Source: Axinella damicornis
Lineage: Eukaryota > Porifera > Demospongiae > Axinellida > Axinellidae
DNA length: 64,000 nt
Direction of reading: 5' to 3'
NCBI GenBank assembly: GCA_963931865.1
Contig: OZ007510.1
Span: 13,354,471 to 13,418,470, forward strand
The notes below the pieces were generated by a model. That model worked only from the letters and a program-made list of their open reading frames with translations. It ran no database searches and was not told the origin of the DNA. Position numbers and translations under genes: made by a program. Positions 59,001-64,000 of the stretch are shown one piece after another; position 1 is the first letter of the stretch, and each line of letters begins with the position of its first letter.

Positions 59001-62000
59001 GGAGACACGGTACTCAGACGCGGAGACACGGTACTCAGACGCGGAGACACGGTACTCAGACGCGGAGACACGGTACTCAGACGCGGAGACACGGTACTCA
59101 GAAGCGGAGACAGTACTCAGAATGTGGAGACACAGCACTCAGACGCGGAGACACGGTACTCAGACGCGGAGACACGGTACTCAGACGCGGAGACACGGTA
59201 CTCAGAAGCGGAGACAGTACTCAGAATGTGGAGACACAGTACTCAGACGCGGAGACACAGTACTCAGACGCGGAGACACAGTACTCAGATGCGGAGACAC
59301 AGTACTCAAACGCGGAGACACAGTACTCAGACGCGGAGACACAGTACTCATACGCGGAGACACGGTACTCAGACGCGGACACACAGTAATCAGATGCGGA
59401 GACACCGTACTCAGACGCGGTGACTCAGTACTCAGACACAGTACTCAGACGCGGCTACACAGTACTCAGACGCGGAGACACAGTACTCAGACGCGGAGAC
59501 ACAGTACTCAAACGCGGAGACACAGTCCTCAGACGCGGAATCACAGTACTCAGACGCGAAGACACAGTACTCAGACGCGGAGACACAGTACTCAGACGCG
59601 GAGACACAGTACGGAGACGCGGAGACAGTACTCAGACGCGGAAACACGGTACTCAGACGCGGAGACACGGTACTCAGACGCGGAGACACGGTACTCAGAC
59701 GCAAAGACACGGTACTCAGACGCGGAGACACGGTACTCAGACGCGGAGACACGGTACTCAGACGCGGAGACACAGTACTCAGACGCGGAGACACAGTACT
59801 CAGACGCGGAGACACGGTACTCAGACGCGGAGACACAGTACTCAGACGCGGAGACACAGTACACAGACGCGGAGACACGGTACTCAGACGCGGAGACAAG
59901 GTACTCTGACGCGCAGACACGATACTCAGACGCGGAGACACGGTACTGAGACGCGGAGACACGGTACTCAGACGAGGAGACACGGTACTCAGACGCGGAG
60001 ACACGGTACTCAGACGCGGAGACACGGTACTCAGACGCGGAGACACGGTACTCAGACGCGGAGACACGGTACTCAGACGCGGAGACACGGTACTCAGATG
60101 CGGAGACACGGTACTCAGACGCGGAGACACGGTACTCAGACGCGGAGACACGGTACTCAGACGCGGAGACACAGTACTCAGACGCGGAGACACATTACTC
60201 AGACGCGGAGACACGGCACTCAGACGCGGAGACACGGTACTCAGACGCGGAGACACGGTACTCAGACGCGGAGACACGGTACTCAGGCGTTGAGACACGG
60301 CCCTCAGACGCGGAGACACGGTACTCAGATGCGGAGACACGGTACTCAGACGCGGAGACACGGTACTCAGACGCGGAGACACGGTACTCAGACGCGGAAA
60401 CACGGTACTCAGAAGCGGAGACACCGTACTCAGACGCGGAGACACAGAACTCAGACCCGGAGACACAGTACTCAGACGCGGAGACAAAGTACTCAGACGC
60501 GGAGACACAGTACTCAGACGCGGAAACACGGTACTCAGACGCGGAGACACACTACTCAGACGTGGAGACACAGTACTCAGACGCGGAAACAAGACACTCG
60601 GACGCGTAGACACGGTACTCAGACGCGGAGACACGGTACTCAGACGCGAAGACACAGTACTCAGACGCGGAGACACAGTACTCAGACGCGGAGACACAGT
60701 ACTCAGACGCGGAGACAAAGTACTCTGACGCGCAGACACGGTACTCAGACGCGGAGACACGGTCCTCAGACGCGTAGACACGGTACTCAGACGTGGAGAC
60801 AGTACTCAGACGCGGAGACACAGTACTCAGACGCGGAGACACGGTACTCAGACGCGGAGACACGGTACTCAGACGCGGAGACACGGTACTCAGACGCGGA
60901 GACACAGTACTCAGACGCAAAGACACCGTACTCAGACGCGGAGACATCGTACTCAGACGCGGAAACACAGTACTCAGACGCGGAGACTCAGTACTCAGAC
61001 GCGGAGACACAGTACTCAGACGCGGAGACACAGTACTCAGACGCGGAGACACAGTACTCAGAAGCGGAGACACAGTACTCAGACGCGGAGACACAGTACT
61101 CAGACGCGGAGACACAGTACTCAGACGCGGAGACACAGTACTCAGACGCGGAGACACAGTACTCAGACGCGGAGACAGAGTACTCAGACGCGGAGACACG
61201 GAACTCGGACGCGTAGACACGGTACTCAGACGCGGAGACACGGTACTCAGACGCGGAGACACAGTACTCAGACGCGGAGACACAGTACTCAGACGCAAAG
61301 GACAGTACTCAGACGCGGAGACACAGTACTCAGACGCGGAGACAAAGGACTCTGACGCGCAGACACGGTACTCAGACGCGGAGACACGGTCCTCAGACGC
61401 GTAGACACGGTACTCAGACGCGGAGACAGTACTCAGACGCGGAGACACAGTACTCAGATGCGGAGACACAGTACTCAAACGCGGAGACACAGTACTCAGA
61501 CGCGCAGACACAGTACTCATACGCGGAGACACGGTACTCAGACGCGGACACACAGTAATCAGATGCGGAGACACCGTACTCAGACGCGGTGACTCAGTAC
61601 TCAGACACAGTACTCAGACGCGGCTACACAGTACTCAGACGCGGAGACACAGTACTCAGACGCGGAGACACAGTACTCAAACGCGGAGACACAGTCCTCA
61701 GACGCGGAATCACAGTACTCAGACGCGAAGACACAGTACTCAGACGCGGAGACACAGTACTCAGACGCGGAGACACAGTACGGAGACGCGGAGACACAGT
61801 ACTCAGACGCGGAAACACGGTACTCAGACGCGGAGACACGGTACTCAGACGCGGAGACACGGTACTCAGACGCAAAGACACGGTACTCAGACGCGGAGAC
61901 ACGGTACTCAGACGCGGAGACACGGTACTCAGACGCGGAGACACAGTACTCAGACGCGGAGACACAGTACTCAGACGCGGAGACACGGTACTCAGACGCG

Positions 62001-64000
62001 GAGACACAGTACTCAGACGCGGAGACACAGTACTCAGACGCGGAGACACGGTACTCAGACGCGGAGACAAGGTACTCTGACGCACAGACACGATACTCAG
62101 ACGCGGAGACACGGTACTGAGACGCGGAGACACGGTACTCAGACGAGGAGACACGGTACTCAGACGCGGAGACACGGTACTCAGACGCGGAGACACGGTA
62201 CTCAGACGCGGAGACACGGTACTCAGACGCGGAGACACGGTACTCAGACGCGGAGACACGGTACTCAGATGCGGAGACACGGTACTCAGACGCGGAGACA
62301 CGGTACTCAGACGCGTAGACACGGTACTCAGACGCGGAGACACAGTACTCAGACGCGGAGACACAGTACTCAGACGCGGAGACACGGCACTCAGACGCGG
62401 AGACACGGTACTCAGACGCGGAGACACGGTACTCAAACGCGGAGACACGGTACTCAGGCGTTGAGACACGGCCCTCAGACGCGGAGACACGGTACTCAGA
62501 TGCGGAGACACGGTACTCAGACGCGGAGACACGGTACTCAGACGCGGAGACACGGTACTCAGAACCGGAGACACGGTACTCAGAAGCGGAGACACCGTAC
62601 TCAGACGCGGAGACACAGAACTCAGACCCGGAGACACAGTACTCAGACGCGGAGACAAAGTACTCAGACGCGGAGACACAGTACTCAGACGCGGAAACAC
62701 GGTACTCAGACGCGGAGACACACTACTCAGACGTGGAGACACAGTACTCAGACGCGGAGACAAGACACTCGGACGCGTAGACACGGTACTCAGACGCGGA
62801 GACACGGTACTCAGACGCGAAGACACAGTACTCAGACGCGGAGACACAGTACTCAGACGCGGAGACAAAGTACTCTGACGCGCAGACACGGTACTCAGAC
62901 GCGGAGACGCGGTCCTCAGACGCGTAGACACGGTACTCAGACGTGGAGACAGTACTCAGACGCGGAGACACAGTACTCAGACGCGGAGACACGGTACTCA
63001 GACGCGGAGACACGGTACTCAGACGCGGAGACACGGTACTCAGACGCGGAGACACGGTACTCAGACGCGGAGACACGGTACTCTTACGCGGAGACACAAT
63101 ACTCAGACGCGGAGACATAGTACTCAGACGCGGAGACACGGTACTCAGACGCGGAAACACGGTACTCAGACACGGAGACACGGTACTCAGACGCGGAGAC
63201 ACGGTACTCAGACGCGGAGACACGGTACTCAGACGCGGAGACACAGTACTCAGACGCAAAGACACCGTACTCAGACGCAAAGACATCGTACTCAGACGCG
63301 GAAACACAGTACTCAGACGCGGAGACTCAGTACTCAGACGCGGAGACACAGTACTCAGACGCGGAGACACAGTACTCAGACGCGGAGACACAGTACTCAG
63401 AAGCGGAGATACAGTACTCAGACGCGGAGACACAGTACTCAGACGCGGAGACACAGTACTCAGACGCGGAGACACAGTACTCAGACGCGGAGACACAGTA
63501 CTCAGACGCGGAGACAGAGTACTCAGACGCGGAAACACGGAACTCGGACGCGTAGACACGGTACTCAGACGCGGAGACACGGTACTCAGAGGCGGAGACA
63601 CAGTACTCAGACGCGGAGACACAGTACTCAGACGCGGAGACACAGTACTCAGACGCGGAGACACAGTACTCAGACGCAAAGGACAGTACTCAGACGCGGA
63701 GACACAGTACTCAGACGCGGAGACAAAGTACTCTGACGCGCAGACACGGTACTCAGACGCGGAGACACGATCCTCAGACGCGTAGACACGGTACTCAGAC
63801 GCGGAGACAGTACTCAGACGCGGAGACACAGTACTCAGACGCGGAGACAGGGTACTCAGACGCGGAGACACGGTACTCAGACGCGGAGATACGGTACTCA
63901 GGCGCGGAGACACGGTACTCAGACGCGGAGACACGGTACTCAGACGCGGAGACACGGTACTCAGACGCGGAGACACGGTACTCAGACGCGGAGACACGGT
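53089..64000. repeat. satC: 21-bp satellite, proximal block
   Basis: Continuation of satC in the same orientation as the distal block beyond 36 kb; runs off the window. The ACGCGGAGACACAGT and ...ACACGGT subtypes alternate. Higher-order copies: the marker AATACCCAGAGCGG recurs at about 53516, 54310, 55061 and 56799; GCGGCTACACAG recurs at 58203, 59451 and 61620 (spacing 1248 and 2169 bp). No gene seen; the long open frames follow from the seven-codon unit. Confidence 0.95.

Noticed and set aside
53092..64000. Long open frames in proximal satC, some running in from the transposon end
   Set aside because: Same seven-codon effect; the apparent fusion with satD is only two in-phase 21-bp repeats.

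Overview
The window is a left chromosome end of an animal, read inward. It opens with about 1.8 kb of CCCTAA (= TTAGGG) telomere repeat and then runs through four different subtelomeric satellites broken up by transposons. The two multi-exon genes have very short introns (about 50-100 nt, phases closing exactly). This, with a Pelle/IRAK-like kinase, would suit a compact-intron invertebrate such as a sponge. The lineage is an inference, not shown by the sequence.

Layout: 1-1828 telomere; 1825-2457 a 32-bp repeat containing telomere-like motifs; 2458-2703 unique DNA with a tRNA-like SINE remnant; 2704-9750 a 22-bp palindrome-rich satellite (satA); 9751-14500 a non-LTR retrotransposon whose 5' half is inverted against its 3' half; 14500-34614 a 31-bp AT-rich satellite (satB) that switches strand near 23143 and carries many inserted elements; 34618-44297 and 53089-64000 a 21-bp satellite (satC), which gives long open frames in most frames only because 21 is a multiple of three.

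The most notable object is 44298-53088. This 8.8-kb block has identical 48-bp terminal inverted repeats, is flanked by a 6-bp duplication (CAGACA) of a satC site whose uninterrupted form occurs elsewhere in the window, and has arrays of a second 21-bp repeat (satD) just inside each end. It carries two convergent intron-containing genes: a DD40E integrase-like transposase (11 exons, 391 codons) and a protein kinase with an Ig-like domain (18 exons, 781 codons). At its right end is a 1-kb internally deleted derivative with the same termini; it keeps the kinase promoter region but neither gene. I read the block as a composite DNA transposon with a kinase as cargo.

Other mobile DNA includes six TTAA-flanked, piggyBac-style non-autonomous elements (one splits the reverse-transcriptase frame, one sits in the last kinase intron), a smaller possible one, a 648-bp element with GTGACCCGCTGAG termini, and a 2.6-kb element with a decayed chromo-barrel-like gene. 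There is also an internal TTAGGG stretch. Apart from the transposon-borne genes I see no ordinary chromosomal gene. The long open frames inside the satellites are not annotated as genes.
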